From assembly GCA_018381235.1 (NCBI GenBank), contig JAGZSF010000011.1:1-64000 (forward strand): a stretch of 64,000 nt of DNA. Reading direction: 5' to 3'. Of this stretch, positions 1-6,954 are shown one piece after another; position 1 is the stretch's first letter, and the number at the start of each line of letters is the position of its first letter. Under the pieces are notes generated by a model. It did not search any database, was not told the origin of the DNA, and saw only the letters and a list, made by a program, of their open reading frames with translations. A program made the translations under genes and the position numbers. Origin of the DNA: Collinsella sp. (GTDB lineage Bacteria > Actinomycetota > Coriobacteriia > Coriobacteriales > Coriobacteriaceae).

Positions 1-24
1 AGGAAAGTCATAGATGCGGGCGTG

Positions 25-81
25 TTGGCTAAAATGGGTCGGCCGGGATTGGTCAATCTCGGCCGACTATATTTGGCTAAA
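25..81. repeat. Hairpin flanked by a 9-bp direct repeat
   Basis: Positions 38-50 and 55-67 form a 13-bp inverted repeat, GTCGGCCGGGATT against AATCTCGGCCGAC, with one G-T wobble and a 4-nt loop. The word TTGGCTAAA occurs at 25-33 and again at 73-81, one copy on each side. It lies just upstream of the orphan helix-turn-helix gene. It could be an operator, a terminator of an upstream gene, or a mobile-element end; there is no T-run after the stem. Confidence 0.5.
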
Positions 82-108
82 TTATTCCGGCGCTAACAAG
101 GCTAAGAA

Positions 109-513
109 GTGGCAGGTATGTCGGAAGCAACTAGGACTCGCACGCATGCGCCCGAGGTTAGGCAGCGCGCCGTCGAGATCCTCCAAGAGGGGGTCGGTCA
201 TCGCGCCCTCGCCGCGGAGCTTGGCATTCCCCAGGCCACGGCTCGTCAGTGGGCCCGCGCGTATGCTGTGGGCGGTGCCGACGCCGTTCTCAACGCCGGT
301 TCGCATCATCACACCTATTCGTACGAAGTTAAGCTCGCCGTGGTTAAGGATCGCTTGGAAAACGGCTTAACGGTTCGCGAGGCCATGATCAAGCACAAGA
401 TTCCCAGCGAGTCTTCGGTCAAGGCTTGGTGCCGTCAGTACCGCGAGAGCGGTGAGTCCGCACTGGTCGATAAGCCGCGCGGTTGCAAGCCGCGCGTTAA
501 AAAGGCGGAATAG
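109..513 (+). CDS. Orphan helix-turn-helix protein resembling an IS3-family OrfA
   Basis: A 134-residue basic protein built from two helix-turn-helix units. The first, about residues 12-50, contains RQRAVEILQEGVGHRALAAE followed by LGIPQATARQWARAY. The second, about 68-120, contains LENGLTVREAMIKHKIPSES followed by SVKAWCRQYRESG. This is the architecture of the DNA-binding OrfA protein of IS3/IS150-type elements, which normally works with a DDE transposase (OrfB). No OrfB frame follows, only a terminator at 526-549. It is therefore either an insertion-sequence remnant or a domesticated DNA-binding protein. The start is GTG at 109; ATG at 118 is an alternative, and neither has a strong ribosome binding site. 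Confidence 0.7.
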   Translation: MAGMSEATRTRTHAPEVRQRAVEILQEGVGHRALAAELGIPQATARQWARAYAVGGADAVLNAGSHHHTYSYEVKLAVVKDRLENGLTVREAMIKHKIPSESSVKAWCRQYRESGESALVDKPRGCKPRVKKAE

Positions 514-525
514 CAAACGGGATGG

Positions 526-549
526 TGCGCCCACGGGGCGCATTTTTCT
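526..549 (+). terminator. Rho-independent terminator
   Basis: TGCGCCC (526-532), loop ACG, then GGGCGCA (536-542), followed by TTTTCTT. It ends the transcript of the helix-turn-helix gene. Confidence 0.85.
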
Positions 550-797
550 TGCCGCGCCAACTTTTTGGACCGGCGCGAGCCTATCGGGACATCCTCCAAC
601 GTAGTCAATAAACCGCGCGCAGTGGCCCGCGCGTCTGTCGTTGCGGTAAGGGAGCGTCACCCCTCTACTCCAATGCGGACGTACCCTTGCCCCGTACGCC
701 TAAAACTCCCCAGTTGACCGAAAACCTGCCGCCGCTGCTCCTCAATTGAGCTATAACGTTAAACAATTGCAGCGTTTTTGCATGGGGGAGTGATGGT

Positions 798-3680
798 ATG
801 ACGCTACTGTATTTCCTTACCCTGTTTCCGCTGGTACCGGCGCTGGGCATGCTGCTCGCGCGCGGTGACCGCGCCCGCGATGCGGTGGGGCTCATAGGTT
901 CCGGCATTATTATGGCGGTGACAGTTGTAGTCGCCGTCATGTTTTTTGGCACGGGTCCGCAGAGCTTTGAGGTTGCCCCCGGCACCTCGCATGTGCTCTC
1001 GATCATCAGCTCCGCCATCGACGTGATTCTGTGCGCCGTCATCCTGTACAACGCGCGTAAATATAAGAGCACGCTCACCACGGTGCTCGGCGTGGTGCAG
1101 CTGGTGGGCTCGCTCGCCTTTGCAGCCATGACGCTGCCCGCGGCCGAGGCCGTCACGGCGACGCCGCTCTACCTGGACTACATGAGCGTGATCATGGTCC
1201 TCGCCGTCGGTATCGTCGGCAGTCTAATCTGCGTGTATGCCCTGGGTTACATGAAGGACTTCCAGGCCCATGACGAGCACGAGGCCGCGCTGCGCGGGCA
1301 GACCGCGCCCGACCGTCGCCCGCAGTTCCTGGCGCTTATGTTCCTGTTCCTCTCGGCCATGTTCGTCATCGTGACGAGCGACAACCTTGAGTGGCTGTTC
1401 TGCGGCTGGGAGATCACCACCGTGTGCTCGTTCCTCATGATTGGCTACACGCGCACGCCCGAGGCCATCAAGAACGCCTTCACCCAGATCATCCTCAACA
1501 TGCTGGGCGGTATCGCGTTTTTGGCCGGACTCATGTACCTGCACGTTAACGGCATGCCGCTGACCATCTCGGGCATGATCGAGCTTTCCGGCGCCGGAAC
1601 CGCGCAATCCGCGCTGCTGGTGATGCCGGTCATCCTGCTGTCGCTCGCCGCGCTCACCAAGGCCGCACAGATGCCGTTCCACACTTGGCTGCTCGGTGCC
1701 ATGGTTGCCCCCACGCCCACGAGCGCCCTGCTGCATTCGTCCACCATGGTCAAAGCCGGCGTGTTCCTAATGGTCAAGCTGAGCCCGCTCTATGCCATCT
1801 ATCCCGTGACCGGCTTTATGGTCACGAGTGTGGGTGCCATCACGTTTTTGCTCGCTGCCCTCATGGCCATCTCGCAGAGCAACGCCAAACGCGTGCTCGC
1901 GTACTCCACCATTTCCAACTTGGGCCTCATCAGTGCCTGCTTGGGTGTCGGCGCGCCCGAGGCCGTGTGGGCCGCCATCTTCCTGATTCTGTTTCACACG
2001 GTGGCCAAATCGCTGCTGTTCCTGTGCGTGGGCACCGCCGAGCATCATATCGGCAGCCGCAATATCGAGGACATGGACGGTATGTTCAGCCGCATGCCGC
2101 ACCTGACGCGCCTGATGATGCTGGGCATCATGGGCATGTTTGTGGCGCCGTTTGGCATGCTCGTGTCCAAGTGGGGCGCCCTGGTGGCGTTTGCGCAGAC
2201 CGGCAACGTGCTCATGATCATGGTGCTTGCCTTTGGCTCGGCCGCGACGTTTTACTTCTGGGGCAAGTGGCTTGCCAAGCTTTCGGGCGTCGATCCCACG
2301 GCTCAAAACGTTGAGGTCAATGTCCATAAGACCGAATGGATGGCGCTCAACACCATCGCCGCGCTACTGATTCTGTGCTGCGTGGCGTTCCCGGTTATCT
2401 CGAGCGGTCTGGTGTCGCCTTACTTGGCCATGGTGTTTGGCCGCGTGCCGTACGTTATCGGCAAGGACGCCATGTATCTGATGGTGGTTATCGTGGCTTT
2501 TATCGCCGTGGTGCTGCTGACTTCATTCCGCGTGAGCAACAAGCCGCACGTAAACGTATATCTTTCGGGTGTGGGAACCGACAATTACCGCCATTTCCGC
2601 GGCTCGATGGGACACGAGGTGAAGGCCGAAAAGCGCAATTGGTACTCGGAGGACGCCCTTGGCGAGAAGCGTATTGGCCCCGCGGGTAGCGTCGTGTGCT
2701 GCAGCATTATCTTGTTTGCGCTGCTGTGTTGCGCGTGGATTGGGCCCGAGCGGCTTGCCATGAGTGCGCCCTCGGTGCTGCGCGGCAAGTATTTTGAAGG
2801 CTCGGGCGTCTTGGGCATTTTTATTGGTACCGTGGCGTTTGCCTTGCTGGCGCCGCTTGTGGGCGGTTTGATTGACGGTCTTGACCGCAAGCTGTCCGCT
2901 CGCATGCAGGGTCGCGTGGGGCCGCGTCTGCTGCAGCCCTTCTACGACGTTGCCAAGCTGCTGCGCAAAGCCCCTGCCAGCGTAAACACCATGGACGATA
3001 CCTACATGGCGTGCGCGCTCATCTTTACCGTCGTGGGCGGCGGCATCTTTGTGTCGGGCTCCAACACGCTGCTGTGCGCCTTTATGGTGACGCTCGCCGC
3101 GATCTTTGTGGTGCTGGCGTCCGCCTCGACGCAAAGCCCGTTTGCCCAGGTCGGCGCCGATCGTGAGTTGCTGCAGGTTATGAGTTACGAGCCCGCCGTT
3201 CTGCTGATGAGCGTGGGCTTGTACCTTGCCACCGATAGCTTCGATTCCATCGCCGTGACGGGGCAGTCGGCCCCCATCATCGTGTACAGCGCGCCCATTT
3301 TCCTCGCGCTGCTCGCGGTGCTCACCATCAAGCTGCGCAAGTCGCCGTTCGATCTTTCGTATTCGCATCACGCGCATCAGGAGATTGTCCAGGGCGTCGC
3401 CACCGAGATGAGCGGCGGCACGCTGGCCAAGATGACCCTTATGCATTGGTGCGAGACCGTGCTGTTTTTGATGTGGGTGGGCATGTTCTTTGTTTGGGAC
3501 AACCCGGTGAGCTGGGTCGTAGCCCTGGTCGTGATGGCCGCGACGTACTTTGTCGAGGTGCTGATCGACAACACCTTCGCACGCAGCACCTGGCGCAGCT
3601 GCTTTAGGCTCGGATGGGGCGTGGCGCTGGTGTTTGGCCTGCTCAACCTTATGCCCATCCTCGTCGACGTGTTTATTTAG
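798..3680 (+). CDS. Fused EchA-EchB membrane subunit of an energy-converting [NiFe] hydrogenase
   Basis: A 960-residue polytopic membrane protein joining two subunits that are usually separate. Residues 1 to about 610 are a NuoL/EchA-type antiporter-like proton channel (WEITTVCSFLMIG; TKAAQMPFHTWLLGAM). Residues about 680-960 are a NuoH/EchB-type anchor with the hallmark DGLDRKLSARMQGRVGPRLL near residue 692, then VGADRELLQVMSYEP and KSPFDLSYSHHAHQEIVQG. No stop codon or start-like gap separates the two halves; a hydrophilic linker around 600-650 joins them. The first half should translocate ions and the second should carry the coupling interface next to the iron-sulfur subunit. ATG 798 is preceded by GGGGGAG. 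It is the first gene of the operon and the small subunit follows 12 bp later. Confidence 0.9.
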   Translation: MTLLYFLTLFPLVPALGMLLARGDRARDAVGLIGSGIIMAVTVVVAVMFFGTGPQSFEVAPGTSHVLSIISSAIDVILCAVILYNARKYKSTLTTVLGVVQLVGSLAFAAMTLPAAEAVTATPLYLDYMSVIMVLAVGIVGSLICVYALGYMKDFQAHDEHEAALRGQTAPDRRPQFLALMFLFLSAMFVIVTSDNLEWLFCGWEITTVCSFLMIGYTRTPEAIKNAFTQIILNMLGGIAFLAGLMYLHVNGMPLTISGMIELSGAGTAQSALLVMPVILLSLAALTKAAQMPFHTWLLGAMVAPTPTSALLHSSTMVKAGVFLMVKLSPLYAIYPVTGFMVTSVGAITFLLAALMAISQSNAKRVLAYSTISNLGLISACLGVGAPEAVWAAIFLILFHTVAKSLLFLCVGTAEHHIGSRNIEDMDGMFSRMPHLTRLMMLGIMGMFVAPFGMLVSKWGALVAFAQTGNVLMIMVLAFGSAATFYFWGKWLAKLSGVDPTAQNVEVNVHKTEWMALNTIAALLILCCVAFPVISSGLVSPYLAMVFGRVPYVIGKDAMYLMVVIVAFIAVVLLTSFRVSNKPHVNVYLSGVGTDNYRHFRGSMGHEVKAEKRNWYSEDALGEKRIGPAGSVVCCSIILFALLCCAWIGPERLAMSAPSVLRGKYFEGSGVLGIFIGTVAFALLAPLVGGLIDGLDRKLSARMQGRVGPRLLQPFYDVAKLLRKAPASVNTMDDTYMACALIFTVVGGGIFVSGSNTLLCAFMVTLAAIFVVLASASTQSPFAQVGADRELLQVMSYEPAVLLMSVGLYLATDSFDSIAVTGQSAPIIVYSAPIFLALLAVLTIKLRKSPFDLSYSHHAHQEIVQGVATEMSGGTLAKMTLMHWCETVLFLMWVGMFFVWDNPVSWVVALVVMAATYFVEVLIDNTFARSTWRSCFRLGWGVALVFGLLNLMPILVDVFI

Positions 3681-3692
3681 GAGGCGGCATCC

Positions 3693-4313
3693 ATGGATCA
3701 TAAAATGTCGCGCTCGCCGTGGGTTATTCATTACGACGGCTCGAGCTGCAACGGATGCGATATCGAGGTGCTGGCCTCGCTCACGCCGCTGTTCGATGCG
3801 GAGCGCTTTGGCGTGGTCAACACCGGCAACCCCAAGCATGCGGATATCTTTTTGGTGACGGGGTCGGTCAATGCCCAGAACCTGCCCGTCGTGCGCCAGA
3901 TCTACAACCAGATGCTCGAGCCCAAGTGCGTGGTGGCCTGCGGTATCTGCGCGTGTTCGGGCGGCGTGTTCCGCGATGCCTATAACGTGATTGGCGGCGT
4001 GGACCGCGCGATTCCCGTGGACGTGTACGCGCCCGGGTGCGCCATTCGCCCCGAGACCGTGATCGACGCCATCGTGGAGGCGTGCGGCATCCTGGACCAG
4101 AAGGAGGCCGTGATGCGTGCTGGCGGCGATCCGCTCACCGTGGGCGGCGCCACTACCTGGGATGGTGGCGTTGAGCTGGGCGAGGACGGGTTTGTGGCTG
4201 CGGCTGGGGCCGGGGCTGATGGTGTCGGTGGCGCGTCTGCCGGGAAGCCCGCCGCGCCCGTCGCTGGCGACGTGCCTGCTGAGACGCCCGTCGCTGCAAA
4301 GGAGGCCGAGTAA
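3693..4313 (+). CDS. Ech-type hydrogenase small subunit (EchC/NuoB-like)
   Basis: A 206-residue protein of the NuoB/HycG/EchC family, which holds the proximal [4Fe-4S] cluster and passes electrons to the NiFe subunit. Candidate ligands are C19 and C22 in SCNGCD, C83/C86/C88 in ACGICACSGG, and C116 in APGCAIRP. The family domain ends near residue 135. The rest is a Gly/Ala-rich tail not expected in typical EchC proteins of about 150-170 residues. TAGGAGG overlaps the stop codon of the preceding gene and serves ATG 3693. The stop overlaps the next start by one base, so translation is probably coupled. Confidence 0.88.
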   Translation: MDHKMSRSPWVIHYDGSSCNGCDIEVLASLTPLFDAERFGVVNTGNPKHADIFLVTGSVNAQNLPVVRQIYNQMLEPKCVVACGICACSGGVFRDAYNVIGGVDRAIPVDVYAPGCAIRPETVIDAIVEACGILDQKEAVMRAGGDPLTVGGATTWDGGVELGEDGFVAAAGAGADGVGGASAGKPAAPVAGDVPAETPVAAKEAE

Positions 4314-5032
4314 TGCAAAAGGCAATCTATACCACCGTCGGGATCGACGAGCTCCTGCCGCATGTCCAGGCGCTCAAGGGCGTCGGCGCGCGCTTTGTGC
4401 AAATGCACGCCGAGCGCAACGTCGACGACGGCTCGTATCGCTTGGTCTATACGTTTATCAACGTTCGGGCTGCTCAGGAGCAGATCGCGCAGGACGGCAG
4501 CTATGCGATCGAGAACCTGGTGGTTGAGGGAATTGATCAGTACCAGGAGATTCCGTCCATCAGCTCGTACTATCCGGCAGTATTTCCGTTTGAGAACGAA
4601 GCGCACGACCTGTTTGGTCTTGCCATTACCGATATGCAGGTCGACTTTAAGGGCTTTTTCTACCAGGTCTCAACGGCCGAGCCCATGAGCGTTATCACGC
4701 CCGAGGTGAAGGCTGCGCGCGAGAAGGCCATGAAGGTCCGCGCGGTTGCAGAGGCCAAGGCGCGCAAGGCTGCGGCCGAAAAGGCTGCCGCTGCCACGGC
4801 CACTGCGGGGGAGGGCACTGCGGGCGCCGACGATGCTGCGGGCGCTGCCGTCGCCCAGCCCGCTGCGGCTGCCGGCTCCGATACTCAGCACGATGAGGCT
4901 GCTGCCAAGGCGGCGCTCAAGGCTGCCGAGATGGAGGCAAAGCTCGCCGCCATGGATCCCGAGAAAGCGGCCAAGGTCCGTGCGGCGCTTGCCGCAAAGG
5001 CCGCCCGCGACAAGCATAAAAAGGAGGCGTAA
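4313..5032 (+). CDS. Ech-type hydrogenase subunit EchD (NuoC-like, 30-kDa family)
   Basis: A 239-residue protein. Residues 1 to about 130 match the NuoC/HycE-N fold, including YYPAVFPFENEAHDLFGLAI, the conserved region that packs against the large subunit. The remaining ~110 residues form a charged Ala/Lys/Glu tail (AEAKARKAAAEKAAAATATA and similar), predicted helical or disordered and absent from short EchD proteins of about 120 residues. It starts at ATG 4313 within TAATG shared with the previous stop. In formate hydrogenlyase this domain is fused to the large subunit; here it is a separate gene, as in Ech hydrogenases. Confidence 0.83.
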   Translation: MQKAIYTTVGIDELLPHVQALKGVGARFVQMHAERNVDDGSYRLVYTFINVRAAQEQIAQDGSYAIENLVVEGIDQYQEIPSISSYYPAVFPFENEAHDLFGLAITDMQVDFKGFFYQVSTAEPMSVITPEVKAAREKAMKVRAVAEAKARKAAAEKAAAATATAGEGTAGADDAAGAAVAQPAAAAGSDTQHDEAAAKAALKAAEMEAKLAAMDPEKAAKVRAALAAKAARDKHKKEA

Positions 5033-5037
5033 GGTCC

Positions 5038-6126
5038 ATGGCACATCGCTCCGTTATTCCGTTTGGCCCGCAGCACCCGGTGCTGCCCGAGCCGCTTCAT
5101 CTGGACCTGGTGATCGAGGACGACCGCGTTCTCGAGGCAATTCCGCAGATCGGCTTTGTGCACCGCGGACTCGAGAAGCTCACCGAAAAGCGTGACATGC
5201 ACCAGTTTGGCTACATCGCCGAGCGCATCTGCGGTATCTGCGCCGTGGGCCACAGCTGCGGCTATGCCAGCGCCTGCGAGCGCATGCTCGACATCGAGGT
5301 GCCCGGCCGCGTGCAGTATATCCGCACCATTTTGCACGAGCTTTCGCGCATTCACTCGCATCTGCTGTGGCTGGGCCTGCTCGCCGATGCCTTTGGCTTC
5401 GAGGCGCTGTTCTATCGGTCGTGGACCCTGCGCGAGCAGATTCTCAAGATCTTCGAGAGCACCTGCGGCGGCCGCGTGATCCTTTCGATTAACGAGATCG
5501 GCGGCCTTAAGCATGACATCGAGGACTCCGAGCTGGCGGGTATTGTCCAGACGCTTGATGCCATGCGCCCCGACTACGAGGCCCTGGTGCATACGTTTTT
5601 GGACGACAATAGCTGCGGCGAGCGCCTGCATGGCGTGGGCATGATCAGCAAGAAGGACGCGCTGGAGCTTTCGATGGTCGGCCCGTTTGGTCGCGCCTCG
5701 GGCGTGGATTATGACGTGCGCATGTTTGGCGACGGTGCCTATGCGGACTTGGCTGCGTTTGAGCCCATCGTTGCTAGCGATGGCGACTGCTATGCCCGCT
5801 GTCAGGTGCGTTGTGCCGAGGTCACGCAGGCTATGGACATCATCAAGGAGCTTGTGGGCAAGATCCCGCACGACGGAATCGGCGGGCGCACCAAGCTCAC
5901 GCCGGTCGACGGCGCGCGTGGCGAGGTTGTGATTGAGCAGCCGCGCGGCGAGGCGTATTACTATGTGCGCGGCAACGGCACTAAGAACCTGGACCGTTTC
6001 CGCGTACGCACGCCGACGTCGCAGAACCTGGCAGGTCTGACGCATGCGCTGCAGGGCGTGCTCCTTGCCAACGTGCCCATGATCATCCTGACCATCGACC
6101 CCTGCATTAGCTGCACGGAAAGGTAG
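5038..6126 (+). CDS. Ech-type [NiFe] hydrogenase large subunit (EchE/NuoD-like)
   Basis: A 362-residue catalytic subunit. The NiFe ligands are present: C65 and C68 with H72 in RICGICAVGH near the N-terminus, and C356 and C359 in DPCISCTER at the C-terminus. Both CxxC pairs are intact, so this is a hydrogenase and not a complex I NuoD, which lacks them. Only TER follows the last Cys pair, so no long C-terminal peptide is available for removal by a maturation protease; this agrees with Ech-type large subunits. AAGGAGG precedes ATG 5038. No maturation (hyp) genes and no formate dehydrogenase lie in the window. Confidence 0.92.
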   Translation: MAHRSVIPFGPQHPVLPEPLHLDLVIEDDRVLEAIPQIGFVHRGLEKLTEKRDMHQFGYIAERICGICAVGHSCGYASACERMLDIEVPGRVQYIRTILHELSRIHSHLLWLGLLADAFGFEALFYRSWTLREQILKIFESTCGGRVILSINEIGGLKHDIEDSELAGIVQTLDAMRPDYEALVHTFLDDNSCGERLHGVGMISKKDALELSMVGPFGRASGVDYDVRMFGDGAYADLAAFEPIVASDGDCYARCQVRCAEVTQAMDIIKELVGKIPHDGIGGRTKLTPVDGARGEVVIEQPRGEAYYYVRGNGTKNLDRFRVRTPTSQNLAGLTHALQGVLLANVPMIILTIDPCISCTER

Positions 6127-6133
6127 GCGCGGC

Positions 6134-6475
6134 ATGAGTTTGCTGACATTTGCCAAGACGGCCTTGGGCTCTATGGTCAAGCAGCCGGTCACGGTGTGCT
6201 ATCCGCAGGAAAAGCTCGCGGCACCCGAGCGCCTGCGCGGGCATATCGTCAACGACATGGATGTGTGCATTTGCTGCGGTATGTGCGCACGTCGCTGCCC
6301 GGCGGGCGCGCTCGCGGTCGATCGCAAAGGCGGTACCTGGTCGATTGACCCGTACGCCTGCGTGGTGTGCGGCGAGTGCATCGAGAGCTGTCCCAAGCAC
6401 TGTCTGAGCATGGACACCGCCCGCACTCCAGTTGCGGCGGACAAGACTCCCACGGTAGAAACCAAGCCGGAGTAG
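6134..6475 (+). CDS. Ech-type hydrogenase 2x[4Fe-4S] ferredoxin subunit (EchF/NuoI-like)
   Basis: A 113-residue protein with two CxxCxxCxxxCP motifs: C45/C48/C51/C55 and C76/C79/C82/C86. It should carry electrons between soluble ferredoxin and the small subunit on the cytoplasmic face. It is the last gene of the hydrogenase operon, 7 bp after the large subunit. Length and position match EchF. There is no FdhF or HycB-like partner, which favours ferredoxin over formate as the electron donor. Confidence 0.88.
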   Translation: MSLLTFAKTALGSMVKQPVTVCYPQEKLAAPERLRGHIVNDMDVCICCGMCARRCPAGALAVDRKGGTWSIDPYACVVCGECIESCPKHCLSMDTARTPVAADKTPTVETKPE

Positions 6476-6496
6476 CGTTGGAATAGAGTTGGAATA

Positions 6497-6530
6497 GGGG
6501 CCGGTGGGGCAAAACTGCCCCACCGGCCCC
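6497..6530 (+). terminator. Terminator-like hairpin after the hydrogenase operon
   Basis: A perfect 14-bp stem, GGGGCCGGTGGGGC (6497-6510) with GCCCCACCGGCCCC (6517-6530), and an AAAACT loop. No T-run follows, but it sits 22 bp after the last hydrogenase gene and is very stable. Confidence 0.65.
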
Positions 6531-6549
6531 GCGCTTAAACGCGCGGTTA

Positions 6550-6740
6550 GGCTGCCGCTAACAAAACTATGCCGGTTTACGGGGCTGGATAGCGAACCTT
6601 CGACCATACCGAAAATCGCAAAAACAAAACCGCAGGTAGATCGCTTGCTGTTTTTCAAAAATAGGGGGTATGGATGAGGTCTCCGAGCTTAGCCCCGTAA
6701 TCCGGCATAGTTTTGAAATGGCGCCATATCGGTGACAGCC
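6550..6740. repeat. Long-hairpin repeat element, copy A
   Basis: Arms 6562-6586 and 6691-6715 are complementary over 24 of 25 bp. The outer words GGCTGCCG (6550-6557) and CGG..CAGCC (6730-6740) extend the stem. Inside are CCATACC (6604-6610) and GGTATGG, plus the core word AAAACCGCAGGTAGA. Copies B (14396-14557) and C (14649-14802) share this core. The element fills most of the 479-bp gap before the adhesin gene. Confidence 0.8.
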
Positions 6741-6751
6741 CTTGAGCCCCC

Positions 6752-6779
6752 GGGGACGGAGGAAAACGGATCATTTTGG
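6752..6779. repeat. 28-bp dispersed repeat, copy 1
   Basis: Identical over 28 bp to 14579-14606. It begins GGGGACGGAGGAAAACGG and ends ATCATTTTGG. Each copy lies just after a long-hairpin element. Confidence 0.85.
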
Positions 6780-6822
6780 CCCGATGGCTCTGAGTCGCAC
6801 CTATTTTCCTGCGAAAACGCCG

Positions 6823-6902
6823 TGTCTCAACTTTGGTGAGACATTTGTCTCACGCCCAAAACCGAATCTGGAACGTGTGTCACCTGCTCAAATTGTGTCT
6901 CA
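6823..6902. promoter_or_regulatory. Cluster of TGTCTCA words upstream of the adhesin
   Basis: TGTCTCA occurs at 6823-6829, 6846-6852 and 6896-6902, with the inverted copy TGAGACA at 6837-6843. The first two facing copies could form a 7-bp stem. They lie 53-132 bp before the adhesin start. They could be binding sites of a repressor or activator, or a dispersed repeat; no promoter was confidently identified. Confidence 0.4.
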
Positions 6903-6954
6903 TTCCGTAACTTTAGGCTGATGCAAGGTCTGAGCCTGCGAGAAGGGAGACGCG

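Noticed and set aside
109..513. Complete insertion sequence
   Set aside because: No DDE transposase frame, no terminal inverted repeats or target duplication could be placed around the gene.
2523..4325. A 600-residue minus-strand frame across the hydrogenase genes
   Set aside because: His/Arg/Gln-rich, no domains, antisense to well-supported hydrogenase subunits.
4313..6126. Formate hydrogenlyase (hyc/hyf) assignment
   Set aside because: The NuoC- and NuoD-like domains are separate genes, the gene order is echABCDEF, and no formate dehydrogenase or HycB gene is present.
5038..6126. Complex I (nuoD) assignment for the large subunit
   Set aside because: Both NiFe-binding CxxC pairs are present, which NuoD lacks.
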